Made by a program: the position numbers and the translations under genes. A stretch of 64,000 bases of DNA from Phyllobacterium calauticae. GTDB taxonomy: Bacteria; Pseudomonadota; Alphaproteobacteria; Rhizobiales; Rhizobiaceae. The notes beneath the pieces were generated by a model, which searched no databases, had not been told where the DNA came from, and saw only the letters and a program-made list of their open reading frames with translations. Location of the stretch: positions 248,001 through 312,000 of the forward strand of contig NZ_JAGENB010000004.1 in the NCBI RefSeq assembly GCF_019991125.1, written 5' to 3'. Positions 1-9,552 of this stretch are shown here, one piece after another (the first letter of the stretch is position 1; every line of letters starts with the position of its first letter).

Positions 1-1775
1 GGCATGGAAACAACAGCCGCCGCGATCTTGTGTTGCGCCCGCAGCATATCGGCAGCGGTACATGCAATCTCGACCTCCGAGCCCGTGGCCAGCAGAGTGA
101 CCGCGCGCGGCTCGGCTGTTTCACGCAGCACGTAAGCGCCACGAGCGGACCGATTTTCCTCGATATAACCGGGACGCAGCATCGCGAGGTTCTGGCGGGA
201 CAATACGATGACGCTCGGACGGTCACTGTATTTCAACGCCAGTTCCCAGCATTCCGCCGTCTCGATAATATCCGCCGGCCGGAATACATTGATGCCCGGT
301 GTGGCGCGCAGCATGGCGAGGTGTTCAACCGGCTGATGCGTCGGGCCATCCTCACCAAGGCCAATCGAGTCATGGGTCATGACATAGACGACCTGCTGGC
401 CCATCAAGGCGGAAAGGCGTATCGCTCCCCGCGCATAATCGGCGAAAGCCAGGAACGTACCGCCATACGGGATGAAACCACCATGCAGCGCGAGACCGTT
501 CATCGCGGCGGCCATGCCGTGCTCACGGATCCCATAGTGAATGTACCGGCCGGAAAAATCACCGGATGCAACACTGCGCATGCCGGGCGTTACGGTGAGG
601 TTCGAGTGCGTAAGATCGGCCGATCCGCCGATCGTGAGATCGGTAGCGGCGTTGACGATCCCAAGCACCATTTCCGAAGCCTTGCGCGTCGCAACCTTGG
701 TGGCCTTCTCGATATGGTCGCGGCGAAACGCGGCAAGTTCTTCAAACACCCTTGCCGGCACCTGCTTCTGCGCCGCCAGCTTGAAATCCTCCCCAAGCGG
801 CGATTTTGATAGCCTTACCGACCAGTCGCGCCGTTCATCGGCACCCCGACGTGCAACATCGCGCCATATTTCAAGGATATCCTCCGGAACGGTGAATGGC
901 TCATATGGCCAGTCCAATGCCAGACGCGCTGCGGCAATTTCCGCAGCGCCCAGTGGAGCGCCATGGGTCTTTTCGGTGCCTTGCAGGTTAGGCGCCCCTT
1001 TTCCGATGATGGTGCGGCACGAGATCAGCGAAGGCTGTCCGGAGGCCTTGGCATGGGAAATCGCCCCGGCAATTTCATCGAAGTCATGCCCGTCGATGTC
1101 CTGAACGTCGAAGCCAGCGGCCTTGAAACGCGCCAGCTGATCCGTCGACGTCGAGAGCGATGTCGGCCCGTCGATGGAGATGGCATTGTTGTCCCAGAAC
1201 ACGATAAGCTTCGACAGGTTCAAATGACCCGCAAGGTCGATCGCCTCCTGGCTGATACCTTCCTGCAGGCAACCATCTCCGGCCATGACATAGGTATAAT
1301 GATCAACGATATCCGCCCCAAATCGCGTGGCCTGCATGCGCTCGGCCAGCGCCATGCCGACCGCGGTCGCGATACCCTGCCCAAGCGGCCCGGCGGTCAT
1401 CTCGATGCCCTGTGCATGACCGTATTCCGGATGACCTGCGGTTTTTGCACCGATCTGGCGAAAGCGCTGCAGTTCCTCGATGGGCATGTCGGGGTAGCCG
1501 ACGAGATAATGCAGGGCATATTGCAGCATGGAACCATGTCCCGCTGACAGAACAAACCGGTCACGGTCGGGCCATTGCGGGTGCAGCGGATCAAGTTTGA
1601 TGAAACGCCTGAACAGCACGGTCGCGACATCCGCCATCCCCATCGGCATGCCGGGATGCCCGGAATTCGCCTTCTGGACGCTATCCATGACCAGAGCGCG
1701 GATCGCATTCGCCATGTCCCGTTCCGGAAGGATTTCGGTATCCGGCTTGTCTTGAAGCAGAGCTTGCGTGTTCAT
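1..1775 (-). CDS. cbbT: Transketolase, Calvin-cycle type (C-terminus off the left edge)
   Basis: Transketolase transfers two-carbon ketol units using thiamine diphosphate and regenerates ribulose 5-phosphate in the Calvin cycle. I read the frame on the minus strand. It opens [19 protein letters not shown] and soon shows the transketolase start SGHPGMPMG. The ThDP site GDGCLQEG and the later region [15 protein letters not shown] follow. About 591 residues are present against a usual 650-670, so the last roughly 70 lie outside the window. Two ATGs are adjacent (1778 and 1775); I chose 1775 because GGAG then sits at normal spacing. It begins 10 bases after cbbP ends, so it is the third gene of the cbb operon. 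Family certain; the cbb assignment rests on neighbours. Confidence 0.95.
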   Translation of the reverse strand, partial: MNTQALLQDKPDTEILPERDMANAIRALVMDSVQKANSGHPGMPMGMADVATVLFRRFIKLDPLHPQWPDRDRFVLSAGHGSMLQYALHYLVGYPDMPIEELQRFRQIGAKTAGHPEYGHAQGIEMTAGPLGQGIATAVGMALAERMQATRFGADIVDHYTYVMAGDGCLQEGISQEAIDLAGHLNLSKLIVFWDNNAISIDGPTSLSTSTDQLARFKAAGFDVQDIDGHDFDEIAGAISHAKASGQPSLISCRTIIGKGAPNLQGTEKTHGAPLGAAEIAAARLALDWPYEPFTVPEDILEIWRDVARRGADERRDWSVRLSKSPLGEDFKLAAQKQVPARVFEELAAFRRDHIEKATKVATRKASEMVLGIVNAATDLTIGGSADLTHSNLTVTPGMRSVASGDFSGRYIHYGIREHGMAAAMNGLALHGGFIPYGGTFLAFADYARGAIRLSALMGQQVVYVMTHDSIGLGEDGPTHQPVEHLAMLRATPGINVFRPADIIETAECWELALKYSDRPSVIVLSRQNLAMLRPGYIEENRSARGAYVLRETAEPRAVTLLATGSEVEIACTAADMLRAQHKIAAAVVSM

Positions 1776-1785
1776 CATCTTCTCC

Positions 1786-2658
1786 TCACGAGGCTCGGTT
1801 TTTGCGCTCGATCAACTGCATGATCAGCGGCGTCAGGATGAGTTGCATGGCCAGGTCGAGTTTGTTGCCAGGCACGACGATCGAATTGGCGCGCGACATG
1901 AACGAGTCGTGAATCATCGAAAGCAGGTACGGAAAATCAATCCCGCGCGGCCGGGCAAACCGGATCACCAGCATTGACTCGTCGGGCGTCGGTATCCACC
2001 TGGCGATGAACGGATTGGACGTGTCGACAATGGGTACGCGCTGGAAGTTGATATCCGTCAGCGTAAACTGCGGCGTGATATAGCGGACATAGTCCGGCAT
2101 ACGGCGCAGGATGACATCCATCACCGCTTCGGTGGAGTATCCGCGGGTCGAGCGGTCGCGATGGATTTTCTGTATCCACTCGAGATTGATGACGGGCACC
2201 ACGCCGATCTTGAGATCCGCATGGCGAGCAAGATTGATGCCTTCCGTGACGGCGCAGCCGTGCAGTCCCTCATAGAAGAGAAGGGTGCTGGGCGAAAAAT
2301 CACGCCATTCGGTAAATGTACCGGCTGGCATCTTGTACTGCTCGGCTTCGGCATCATCATGGATGTAGGTCCGCGTCTGGCCAGTTCCCTTGCGACCATA
2401 TTCTTCAAACACCGCGTCGAGCTTGGCGAGTTCATTGGCATCGACGTGGAAATGCGTAAAGTTGGGATTACCCTTCTTTTCTTCTTCCGCGACCTTCACC
2501 TTCATGGTGTTGCGGTCATATTTGTGAAAGGCATCGCCTTCGATGAAGGCGGCTTCGATGTGCTCGCGGCGAAAAATCTGTTCGAAGATGCGCTTGACCG
2601 ACGTGGTGCCGGCACCAGACGAACCGGTGATGGAGATGATCGGATGCTTTGCTGACAT
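1786..2658 (-). CDS. cbbP: Phosphoribulokinase
   Basis: Phosphoribulokinase phosphorylates ribulose 5-phosphate with ATP to give the Rubisco substrate, a step nearly unique to the Calvin cycle. The 290-residue protein matches the proteobacterial class I length. Near its N-terminus is the P-loop GSSGAGTTS. The stretch [15 protein letters not shown] is typical of the family. An upstream in-frame start at 2679 would add seven residues, but the ATG at 2658 starts [12 protein letters not shown] and has GGGAG upstream. It lies between cbbF and cbbT with short gaps, so the three are likely cotranscribed. Its presence is the strongest evidence for autotrophic CO2 fixation in this organism, although no Rubisco gene is inside the window. 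Confidence 0.96.
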   Translation of the reverse strand: MSAKHPIISITGSSGAGTTSVKRIFEQIFRREHIEAAFIEGDAFHKYDRNTMKVKVAEEEKKGNPNFTHFHVDANELAKLDAVFEEYGRKGTGQTRTYIHDDAEAEQYKMPAGTFTEWRDFSPSTLLFYEGLHGCAVTEGINLARHADLKIGVVPVINLEWIQKIHRDRSTRGYSTEAVMDVILRRMPDYVRYITPQFTLTDINFQRVPIVDTSNPFIARWIPTPDESMLVIRFARPRGIDFPYLLSMIHDSFMSRANSIVVPGNKLDLAMQLILTPLIMQLIERKNRAS

Positions 2659-2675
2659 GATTGATCTCCCTCCCC

Positions 2676-3725
2676 TCAAGCCCTGAACAGGCCACGGTTG
2701 CTGAAGAGCGGCGCACGCTCGCCAATATTGCTGGGTTCGGCATGGTAGCGGCCGATCCGGGCCACTTCCCGTGCTGAACCAAAAACGAACGGAACCCGTT
2801 GATGCATGGTGTGGGGTACCAGATCGAGGATACGGTTCGCCGTATCCGTTGCACCTCCGCCCGCTTGCTCGATGAGAAAAGCAATGGGATTCGCCTCGTA
2901 GATCAGCCGTATCCGGCCCTCGCCGTAGCCTTTGCGCTTATCACCGGGATAGAGAAACACGCCACTGCGCATAAGAATGCGGTACGTCTCGGCGACGAGC
3001 GACGCGATCCATCGCATGTTGAAATCACGCTCGCGCGGCCCCTCGCTACCCTTCAGGCAATCATCGACATAGAGCTGTACTGCCTCGTCCCAATGCCGAT
3101 AATTGGCTGTGTTGATGGCAAACTCATGTGACTGGCTTGCTATGACGATGCTTTCATACGCCTGCACGAAGGTTCCAAGCCGGCTTGAAAAGACAAAAAC
3201 GTGTGTACCGCTGCCAAGTGTCACGACAAGAGCGAGCTGCGGGCCGTAAATGAAAAAGCCGGCAGCGAGCTGGCGGTCGCCCTTTTGAAAGAACGATGCG
3301 CCAGGCTCGCTGCTCGGATCACCGGCCACCGGGAGGACGGAGAAGATAGTTCCGATCGAAACATTGGTGTCGATATTGGACGAGCCGTCGAGCGGATCGA
3401 TTGCAAGTGCCAGTGGCGCACGCGGATCCAGCACTGCCGGATGCGTCAGTTCCTCCGAGCCGTAGAGGGCAACAGGAGCCTGCCGTGCCGCTTCGAGAAA
3501 CATGTCGTCAGCAAATACGTCGAGCGCCTTCTGCGGATCGCCGTCGGCATTCCTGTTGCCAGTTCCCCCGGAAAAGGCCTTTCCAAGGGCTCCCTGATTG
3601 ATGATGCTGCGAATCTTGACCGCCGTCAAAGCCAGTTGGCGCAGAAGCGCGGATACCGATGCACGCAAGGGATCGTGATGTTCCGCATAGGATCCAAGAA
3701 AGGCGTCTAATGTCGCCGTGGTCAT
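2676..3725 (-). CDS. cbbF: Class I fructose-1,6-bisphosphatase
   Basis: This enzyme hydrolyses fructose 1,6-bisphosphate (and often sedoheptulose 1,7-bisphosphate in cbb operons) to the monophosphate. The class I metal and substrate signature DPLDGSSNIDTN is intact about a third of the way in, and GDKRKGYGEGRIRLIYEANP near the C-terminus matches the sugar-phosphate site. The start at 3725 gives 349 residues and is preceded by GGGAGG; an in-frame start eight codons upstream lacks a clear ribosome site. It is the promoter-proximal gene of the cbb operon, read away from cbbR, and ends 17 bases before cbbP begins. Confidence 0.96.
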   Translation of the reverse strand: MTTATLDAFLGSYAEHHDPLRASVSALLRQLALTAVKIRSIINQGALGKAFSGGTGNRNADGDPQKALDVFADDMFLEAARQAPVALYGSEELTHPAVLDPRAPLALAIDPLDGSSNIDTNVSIGTIFSVLPVAGDPSSEPGASFFQKGDRQLAAGFFIYGPQLALVVTLGSGTHVFVFSSRLGTFVQAYESIVIASQSHEFAINTANYRHWDEAVQLYVDDCLKGSEGPRERDFNMRWIASLVAETYRILMRSGVFLYPGDKRKGYGEGRIRLIYEANPIAFLIEQAGGGATDTANRILDLVPHTMHQRVPFVFGSAREVARIGRYHAEPSNIGERAPLFSNRGLFRA

Positions 3726-3847
3726 GGTCGTCCTCCCGTGCCTGATCATCGTTTCGCGTCAGACTTCGGTGCTAAGGGACCATTGATGGATACCTAAGTA
3801 AAATTTAATATATTTACGTCTTAGATAAAATTTATTAATCTCACGCA
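3726..3847. promoter_or_regulatory. Divergent cbbR/cbbF control region with an AT-rich direct repeat
   Basis: This short region separates cbbR from cbbF and is far more AT-rich than its surroundings. TAAAATTTA occurs at 3799-3807 and again at 3826-3834, 27 bases apart, preceded by AAG and TAGA respectively. LysR-type regulators such as CbbR usually bind two such elements between divergent genes (T-N11-A sites), so these are probable CbbR sites for autoregulation and cbb activation. The repeat is seen directly; the binding is inferred. Confidence 0.6.
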
Positions 3848-4795
3848 ATGCGCAATCTGAATCTCAAGCAGTTACGGGCGATACAGGCAATCAAGCGGCA
3901 TGGGACAATCGTCGCTGCTGCCAATGCGTTGGGACTGACGCCCCCTGCCGTGACCATTCAGCTCAAGCTGGTGGAGGAAGACGCGAATATTATCCTGTTC
4001 GATCGCACCAATGAGGGACTTCGCCCCACCGCCGCCGGCCTTGCATTTCTCGATGCCGCGCAGATGATCGAGGAACGGCTACGGGTTCTTCACGACGAAA
4101 TCGATGCAATCAAAGGTTTACGGGTGGGCACCCTGTCCTTGGGGGTGGTGTCGACAGCCAAGTACTTTGCGCCGCAACTCATGGCGATTTTCGCAAAGGA
4201 ACATCCCGACATCGTCGTCAAACTGGCAATAGGGAACCGCGCGGAAATCATCGACAGTTTGAAAAACCATGCAGTGGACCTTGCTCTGATGGGCCGGCCG
4301 CCAAAGGATATCCCGCTGCGTTCGGCGGTTTTTGGCGATCATCCGCTGGTGATGATCGCCGCACCGGATCACCCCCTGGCCAAATGCCGGGACATAACGA
4401 AAGAGCGTATCGCGCAGGAGCATTTTCTGATCCGCGAGCCTGGGTCCGGCACCCGCATTTCGCTGGAGATTTTCCTGAGTGAACTGCCGGGGCGTATCGA
4501 TGATCTCGGCACCGAAATGTCCTCGAACGAAACAATCAAACAGGCTGTCATGGCGGGGCTTGGCGTAGCCTTCATTTCAGCTCACACGATCGCGCTCGAA
4601 CTGGAAGTCGGCAAGCTCGTGATGCTGGATGTCACTGGTATGCCCATCCGCCGTCAGTGGTTTTCGGTCATGCGGACTGACCGGACATTGTCGCCGGCAA
4701 TGCGGGCCTTCCAGGATTTTCTCAACCGCAAAGGCGCGCAATGTCTTCCCTCCATCGATCGGCTCTATCCCATGGCCGGCGCGCAAATTTCGTAA
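3848..4795 (+). CDS. cbbR: LysR-type regulator of the Calvin operon
   Basis: A 315-residue LysR-type activator. The N-terminal winged helix-turn-helix is clear in residues 1-60 (LKQLRAIQAIKRHGTIVAAA, then LTPPAVTIQLKLVEE), followed by the effector-binding domain from about residue 90. CbbR proteins sense Calvin-cycle or redox metabolites such as phosphoenolpyruvate or NADPH and switch on cbb genes. The call follows from divergent placement next to cbbF, the usual arrangement in rhizobia and Xanthobacter. The protein has normal length and no lesions. Which metabolite it senses cannot be told from sequence. Confidence 0.92.
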   Translation: MRNLNLKQLRAIQAIKRHGTIVAAANALGLTPPAVTIQLKLVEEDANIILFDRTNEGLRPTAAGLAFLDAAQMIEERLRVLHDEIDAIKGLRVGTLSLGVVSTAKYFAPQLMAIFAKEHPDIVVKLAIGNRAEIIDSLKNHAVDLALMGRPPKDIPLRSAVFGDHPLVMIAAPDHPLAKCRDITKERIAQEHFLIREPGSGTRISLEIFLSELPGRIDDLGTEMSSNETIKQAVMAGLGVAFISAHTIALELEVGKLVMLDVTGMPIRRQWFSVMRTDRTLSPAMRAFQDFLNRKGAQCLPSIDRLYPMAGAQIS

Positions 4796-4874
4796 AGTCG
4801 ACGAACTTGGACAAGCAGGAATGGCGTTGCGGGCCCATATGACGTTTAATGAGTGCGGGATGTCCGGGGGAACC

Positions 4875-5189
4875 ATGATTGAACAAAAGCCGTTGAGCCT
4901 GGCGTCGCGGATCGCCTATTTTGCCTCCAGCCTCATGTTCGCCATCTTGATGACCATTGGGTTATCGGTTGTATATCTTGCAGCACTCTCCAACCCTGCG
5001 GTGAGCAGGATTGATGTTGGTGGCTTTATGGTCGGGATGTTGTTTGTATGCACGCTGCTCATTGCGGCATGCTGGCTCGCCTATCTTCCGCTTCACCGGC
5101 ACCATGGACTTATTCGAATTGTCACAACTGCCTTCTGTCTTTTGATCGCTATATCCGTCGTTCTCATCGTGTTCATTGACTGGGGTTAA
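4875..5189 (+). CDS. Small three-helix membrane protein, unknown function
   Basis: A 104-residue protein beginning MIEQKPLSLASRIAYFASSL. It has three hydrophobic segments at about residues 15-37, 49-71 and 80-102 and almost no soluble part. I do not recognise a family. The start at 4875 follows a GGGGGA run; a further in-frame ATG at 4860 would add five residues. The frame stays open further upstream into the end of cbbR, but that part reads as a shadow of cbbR. It follows cbbR by 79 bases and could be read through from it. Confidence 0.55.
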   Translation: MIEQKPLSLASRIAYFASSLMFAILMTIGLSVVYLAALSNPAVSRIDVGGFMVGMLFVCTLLIAACWLAYLPLHRHHGLIRIVTTAFCLLIAISVVLIVFIDWG

Positions 5190-5295
5190 AAATCAGGTTG
5201 CAAACGGACGGACCGTCCGCGTTATGGCTCGCGCTTCGGACGTGGCGCTGCTAAAACGCTCACGCTCATTGATTGACAACCGTGGGGACACTGGA

Positions 5296-6174
5296 ATGAA
5301 TTCAATGCGTCGCGGTGTGCTTGCGTTTTTGGGCGGCCTCATGATGGGCAAGCCTTCTCTCAGTACGGCGTCCAGCAAGCTTCCGGCATACGCTGCATCG
5401 CGTTCCAGCTACACGCCGCGCCATGTGCTTTGTTTTCTTGGCGGTGAGCATGGCCTTCCAGCCCTGGTCGAAAATGCCCGCGCCGCCATAGAGAAACTGG
5501 CAGATGGTTTTATCGCCGATGAAGATGGCTCCCGGAATGAACCTGATGACCGGATGGAGCGATCGTTCAACGTCTGCTGGGATCGCGTCGATCCCGAGGC
5601 CTATCAGGACACTGACGAAAAAGCCGTCGCCGGGCACGGGTCTGTCCTCTACGTGCTCGGCCCGTCGATGACGGCGGAAACAACCGTAACGACATCCGCA
5701 AAAGCCTTGCAGCTTGTGCAATACATGCTTGATCACGGGGCCATTGCCGTGAAGGGTGAAAGCGCAGGGGTCGCCCATGGCGTGCGGCGATGGAAGGAAC
5801 TGGCTGAACAGGCCCGCAACGCATCGGCCTCCGGTGATGTCATGGCACTCGCAACAACCTGCCGTCTGGCCTTTGCGCGCCGGCCCATCGGTGACGACGT
5901 CGATGGCATGGCCAGCGTCGGGTTCCATTTGGTTGGGTTGCCTGATGTTCTGGTAACCGCCGTTCGTCCGTCAGATCAACGGCCGTCAAACAACGCCGAG
6001 CAGCTCAAGATTGCGGCTCTGATCGACGATATCGCCGCCGAAATGACCCGGGACGGCGTTGAAACCGCCGTAACGGATCGTCGTGCCGCTCTATCTAGCG
6101 ACACCCGCTATGAGGAAGACGAGTACAAATTCAATCCGTTCGGGGTTGTGCATATGCAAGTCAGCAAGCTTTAG
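5296..6174 (+). CDS. Hypothetical protein, unrecognised
   Basis: A protein of about 292 residues starting MNSMRRGVLAFLGG. Its N-terminus has a weakly hydrophobic stretch but no convincing signal peptide. The body is soluble and acidic, with VLCFLGGEHGLPALVENA near residue 50, GSVLYVLGPSM near 120 and GAIAVKGESAGVAHG near 155. Codon use and base composition look like the neighbouring real genes. An in-frame start at 5176 would overlap the preceding small membrane gene and lacks a better ribosome site. I see no catalytic motif I can name and assign no function. Confidence 0.6.
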   Translation: MNSMRRGVLAFLGGLMMGKPSLSTASSKLPAYAASRSSYTPRHVLCFLGGEHGLPALVENARAAIEKLADGFIADEDGSRNEPDDRMERSFNVCWDRVDPEAYQDTDEKAVAGHGSVLYVLGPSMTAETTVTTSAKALQLVQYMLDHGAIAVKGESAGVAHGVRRWKELAEQARNASASGDVMALATTCRLAFARRPIGDDVDGMASVGFHLVGLPDVLVTAVRPSDQRPSNNAEQLKIAALIDDIAAEMTRDGVETAVTDRRAALSSDTRYEEDEYKFNPFGVVHMQVSKL

Positions 6175-6326
6175 CAAAGCGATATTTGAGAGCCGCCATC
6201 AGCACGACGTGATTACCTGCGCCCGGTTGACGGGACATGAGCCTACATCTTTAACGGGAAATTCTTTGCCGGACTGATTGACTTATCACGTGTGCAGGAT
6301 GACAATTTCAGCCAGGAGGGGGTTTC

Positions 6327-6713
6327 ATGAAATATTGTGTCCTTCTTATCGGCTTTTCAGTCGCTGTCCTTTCCGCAGGCGGAGCGCACTCCCAGGAGGG
6401 AGATGCCACGGCGGGCGCAGCCGTTTTCAAAAAATGCGGCATCTGCCATGTGGCGGAAACAGATACGAACAAAGTGGGGCCTTCGTTGAATGGTCTGTTC
6501 GGCAGAACAGCCGGAACACATGCAGGCTTCGGTTATTCACCGTCGATGACGGATGCAGGCAAAGCTGGTCTTGTGTGGAATGAGACCTCGCTACGAGACT
6601 ATCTGCATGACCCCAAGGCCAAGGTAAAAGGCACGAAAATGGCCTTCCCCGGATTGAAGGACGATGGCGACATCACCAATCTGATTGCCTATCTGAAACA
6701 GTTTTCCAAGTAA
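6327..6713 (+). CDS. Periplasmic class I c-type cytochrome
   Basis: A 128-residue cytochrome c. A signal peptide (residues 1-22, cleavage after GGAHS) is followed by the haem motif CGICH near residue 37. The methionine ligand is probably in GTKMAFPG near residue 105. The spacing and the C-terminal helix ITNLIAYLKQFSK match cytochrome c2/c550-type electron carriers. The start follows CAGGAGGGGG. It lies 190 bases upstream of the aa3 oxidase operon on the same strand, so it is a natural electron donor to that oxidase, although separate transcription is possible. A weak hairpin (arms TTCATTC/GAATGAA) sits just after the stop at 6717-6736. Confidence 0.93.
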   Translation: MKYCVLLIGFSVAVLSAGGAHSQEGDATAGAAVFKKCGICHVAETDTNKVGPSLNGLFGRTAGTHAGFGYSPSMTDAGKAGLVWNETSLRDYLHDPKAKVKGTKMAFPGLKDDGDITNLIAYLKQFSK

Positions 6714-6904
6714 TTCTTCATTCCTTTGAGAATGAATGGGTATGAATGACACCATGTTCATCTGGTGAACACTTGAGGAAACATGGCTTATATATCTGTT
6801 TCTTCCGGCCTGATTGCCTGTCTTATCCGTTCATGAGATAATAGATTTGTCTTTCCCAAGATGCGACCCATGTCCACACCCAGTAAAGGCCGGGAGGGCG
6901 GAAA

Positions 6905-7723
6905 ATGGCAGTCGTGGTAATTCTGATCGTCATAGCCGTCGGCTCGGTATTGTTTCACCTGCTGAGCCCATGGTGGTGGACGCCTATAGCGTCGAACTGG
7001 GACTATATCGACAACACCATTATCATAACGTTCTGGATCACCGGGGTCGTTTTCGTCGCCGTGGTTCTGTTCATTGCGTTTTGCGTCTACCGTTTCCGGC
7101 ACAGTCCCGGCAAACGCGCCGCATACGAGCCGGAAAACAGGATACTGGAGTTCTGGCTGGCTACCGTGACTGCCGTTGGTGTCGCTGCGATGCTGGCGCC
7201 GGGTCTGTTTGTCTGGAACCAATTCATTACGGTCCCGAACGATGCCACGGAAGTTGAAGTGGTTGGGCAGCAGTGGTTGTGGAGCTTTCGACTTCCAGGA
7301 AAAGATGGGCGGCTGGGAACTTCCGAGACCAGCGATGTCAGTTCGGATAACCCTTTGGGGATCAATAAAAGGGACCCCGCGAGCCTTGATGACATCATCA
7401 TACAAGGCGGTGAATTGCATTTGCCCGTGGGCAAACCCGTCAAGATGTTGCTGCGCTCCCTTGATGTGGTGCACGATTTTTACGTCCCCGAGTTCCGGGC
7501 CAAGATGGATATGATCCCGGGATCGGTGAGCTATTACTGGTTTATCCCGACACGAACGGGAACTTTTGAGGTTCTTTGCGCAGAACTCTGCGGCGTCGGT
7601 CACCCGCAGATGCGCGGGACGGTCGTCGTTGACACCGAGGCAGATTATCAGACGTGGCTGCAACAGCAGCAGACTTTTTCCCAGATGATGGCATCGGCAG
7701 GAGACGTGCAGACGGCAAAATGA
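6905..7723 (+). CDS. coxM: Cytochrome c oxidase subunit II (CuA subunit)
   Basis: Subunit II carries the binuclear CuA centre that takes electrons from cytochrome c. Two membrane helices (about residues 3-22 and 41-62) precede a periplasmic cupredoxin domain. The CuA ligands are all present: His in SLDVVHDFYVPEF and the set CAELCGVGHPQM. The aromatic entry motif QQWLWSF is also there. The 272 residues contain no fused haem c domain, so this is aa3 rather than caa3 type. A ribosome site GGGAGG precedes the ATG. Gene order (II, I, III, III) matches the alternative oxidase operon coxMNOP of Bradyrhizobium japonicum, which is why I use that symbol. Confidence 0.93.
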   Translation: MAVVVILIVIAVGSVLFHLLSPWWWTPIASNWDYIDNTIIITFWITGVVFVAVVLFIAFCVYRFRHSPGKRAAYEPENRILEFWLATVTAVGVAAMLAPGLFVWNQFITVPNDATEVEVVGQQWLWSFRLPGKDGRLGTSETSDVSSDNPLGINKRDPASLDDIIIQGGELHLPVGKPVKMLLRSLDVVHDFYVPEFRAKMDMIPGSVSYYWFIPTRTGTFEVLCAELCGVGHPQMRGTVVVDTEADYQTWLQQQQTFSQMMASAGDVQTAK

Positions 7724-7773
7724 GAATGGTCGCCCTCCGGGAGAAGGGGCATTAGAGGTCGGGAGTATAGGGA

Positions 7774-9552
7774 ATGGTCAATATTCCAGCTGGTATCGAT
7801 GACACGGTTCCGTTAGCGGAAGTCGCCGATGTCGAACTTTACCACCCGAGGAGCTGGTGGACGACCTATGTCTTCAGTCAGGACGCCAAGGTCATCGCCA
7901 TCCAGTACTCCGTGACCGCCATATCGATCGGCTTCGTGGCCTTGGTCTTGTCATGGCTCATGCGGATACAGCTCGCCTTTCCCGGCGCACTTTCCTTCAT
8001 CGATGCGGAACACTACTACCAGTTCATCACCATGCACGGCATGATCATGGTGATCTATCTCTTGACCGCATTGTTTCTCGGCGGCTTCGGCAATTACCTC
8101 ATCCCGCTGATGCTGGGTGCCCGGGATATGGTGTTCCCCTATGCAAACATGTTGAGCTATTGGCTTTACCTGCTCGCTGTGCTCGTGCTTGTAGCTGGCT
8201 TCTTTGTGCCCGGCGGCCCGACGGGCGCGGGGTGGACGCTTTATCCGCCCCAATCCATTCTTTCCGGCACCCCCGGGGGAAAAGACTGGGGCATCATCCT
8301 GATGCTGACTTCGCTCATCCTCTTCATCATTGGCTTCACGATGGGCGGGCTGAATTATGTGGTCACAGTCTTGCAGGGGCGCGCAAGAGGCATGACCCTG
8401 ATGCGCATGCCTCTGACAATCTGGGGCATATTCACCGCAACCGTGATGGCCTTGCTGGCGTTTCCGGCCCTCTTTGTTGCCTCGGTCATGATGTTGTTCG
8501 ACCGGGTTCTTGGAACCAGCTTCTTCATGCCGGCCATCGTCGAAATGGGTGAGCATCTGAAAAATGGCGGCGGCAGCCCCATCCTCTTCCAGCACCTGTT
8601 CTGGTTTTTCGGTCACCCGGAAGTCTACATCGTCGCTCTGCCGGCCTTCGGCATCGTGTCGGACCTCATCAGCACCCATGCGCGCAAGAATATATTCGGC
8701 TACCGTATGATGGTGTGGGCGATCGTGGGGATCGGTGCGCTCAGCTTCGTGGTTTGGGCACACCACATGTATGTCAGCGGGATGAACCCCAAATTCGGGT
8801 TCTTCTTTGCCACGACCACGCTGATTATTGCCGTGCCCACAGCTATCAAGGTCTATAACTGGGTGCTTACTTTATGGCGGGGTGATATCCATCTGACCTT
8901 GCCAATGCTGTTCGCTCTCGGGTTCATGGTCACATTCGTCAATGGCGGGCTGACAGGACTATTTCTCGGCAATGTCGTCGTCGATGTTCCACTGGCCAAG
9001 ACGCTGTTTGTCGTTGCGCATTTTCACATGGTCATGGGCGTTGCTCCCATTATGGTGGTCTTCGGGGCGATCTATCATTGGTATCCCAAAGTCACCGGGC
9101 GAATGCTCGACGAAACACTGGGCAGAGTGCACTTTTTTGTCACCTTCCTTGGGGCCTACGCCATCTTCTTTCCCATGCATTATCTCGGACTGCTGGGCGT
9201 GCCACGCCGCTATTCCGAATTGGGCGATACAGCATTCATTCCGCCATCCGTGCAAGCCCTGAATGAATTCATCACGATCATGGCGCTGATCGTCGGGGCA
9301 GCGCAAATCCTCTTCCTGTTCAATCTGGCCTGGAGCGTGCGAAGGGGCAAGGAGGCTGGCGGCAATCCCTGGCGGGCAACGACGCTCGAATGGCAGACGC
9401 CGCAGACACCGCCGGCCCATGGTAATTGGGGGAAGGAACTGCCCGTGGTCTACCGCTGGGCCTATGATTACAGCGTTCCAGGCGCAGCCCAGGATTTCAT
9501 TCCGCAGAACCAGCCCAATGGCGACCGAATTTCCAGGGAGCCCGCATCGTGA
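7774..9552 (+). CDS. coxN: Cytochrome c oxidase subunit I (haem a, haem a3-CuB)
   Basis: The catalytic subunit of a haem-copper oxidase, 592 residues with about twelve membrane helices. Ligand motifs are visible in order: MHGMIMVIY (low-spin haem), GHPEVYIVALP (CuB histidine, cross-linked tyrosine and D-channel glutamate), HHMYVSG (two CuB histidines) and AHFHMVMG (haem a3 and haem a histidines). The D-channel asparagine/aspartate stretch NYLIPLMLGARDM is present, so this is an A1-type proton-pumping oxidase. It starts 50 bases after subunit II and its stop overlaps the GTG start of the next gene by four bases. Confidence 0.97.
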   Translation: MVNIPAGIDDTVPLAEVADVELYHPRSWWTTYVFSQDAKVIAIQYSVTAISIGFVALVLSWLMRIQLAFPGALSFIDAEHYYQFITMHGMIMVIYLLTALFLGGFGNYLIPLMLGARDMVFPYANMLSYWLYLLAVLVLVAGFFVPGGPTGAGWTLYPPQSILSGTPGGKDWGIILMLTSLILFIIGFTMGGLNYVVTVLQGRARGMTLMRMPLTIWGIFTATVMALLAFPALFVASVMMLFDRVLGTSFFMPAIVEMGEHLKNGGGSPILFQHLFWFFGHPEVYIVALPAFGIVSDLISTHARKNIFGYRMMVWAIVGIGALSFVVWAHHMYVSGMNPKFGFFFATTTLIIAVPTAIKVYNWVLTLWRGDIHLTLPMLFALGFMVTFVNGGLTGLFLGNVVVDVPLAKTLFVVAHFHMVMGVAPIMVVFGAIYHWYPKVTGRMLDETLGRVHFFVTFLGAYAIFFPMHYLGLLGVPRRYSELGDTAFIPPSVQALNEFITIMALIVGAAQILFLFNLAWSVRRGKEAGGNPWRATTLEWQTPQTPPAHGNWGKELPVVYRWAYDYSVPGAAQDFIPQNQPNGDRISREPAS

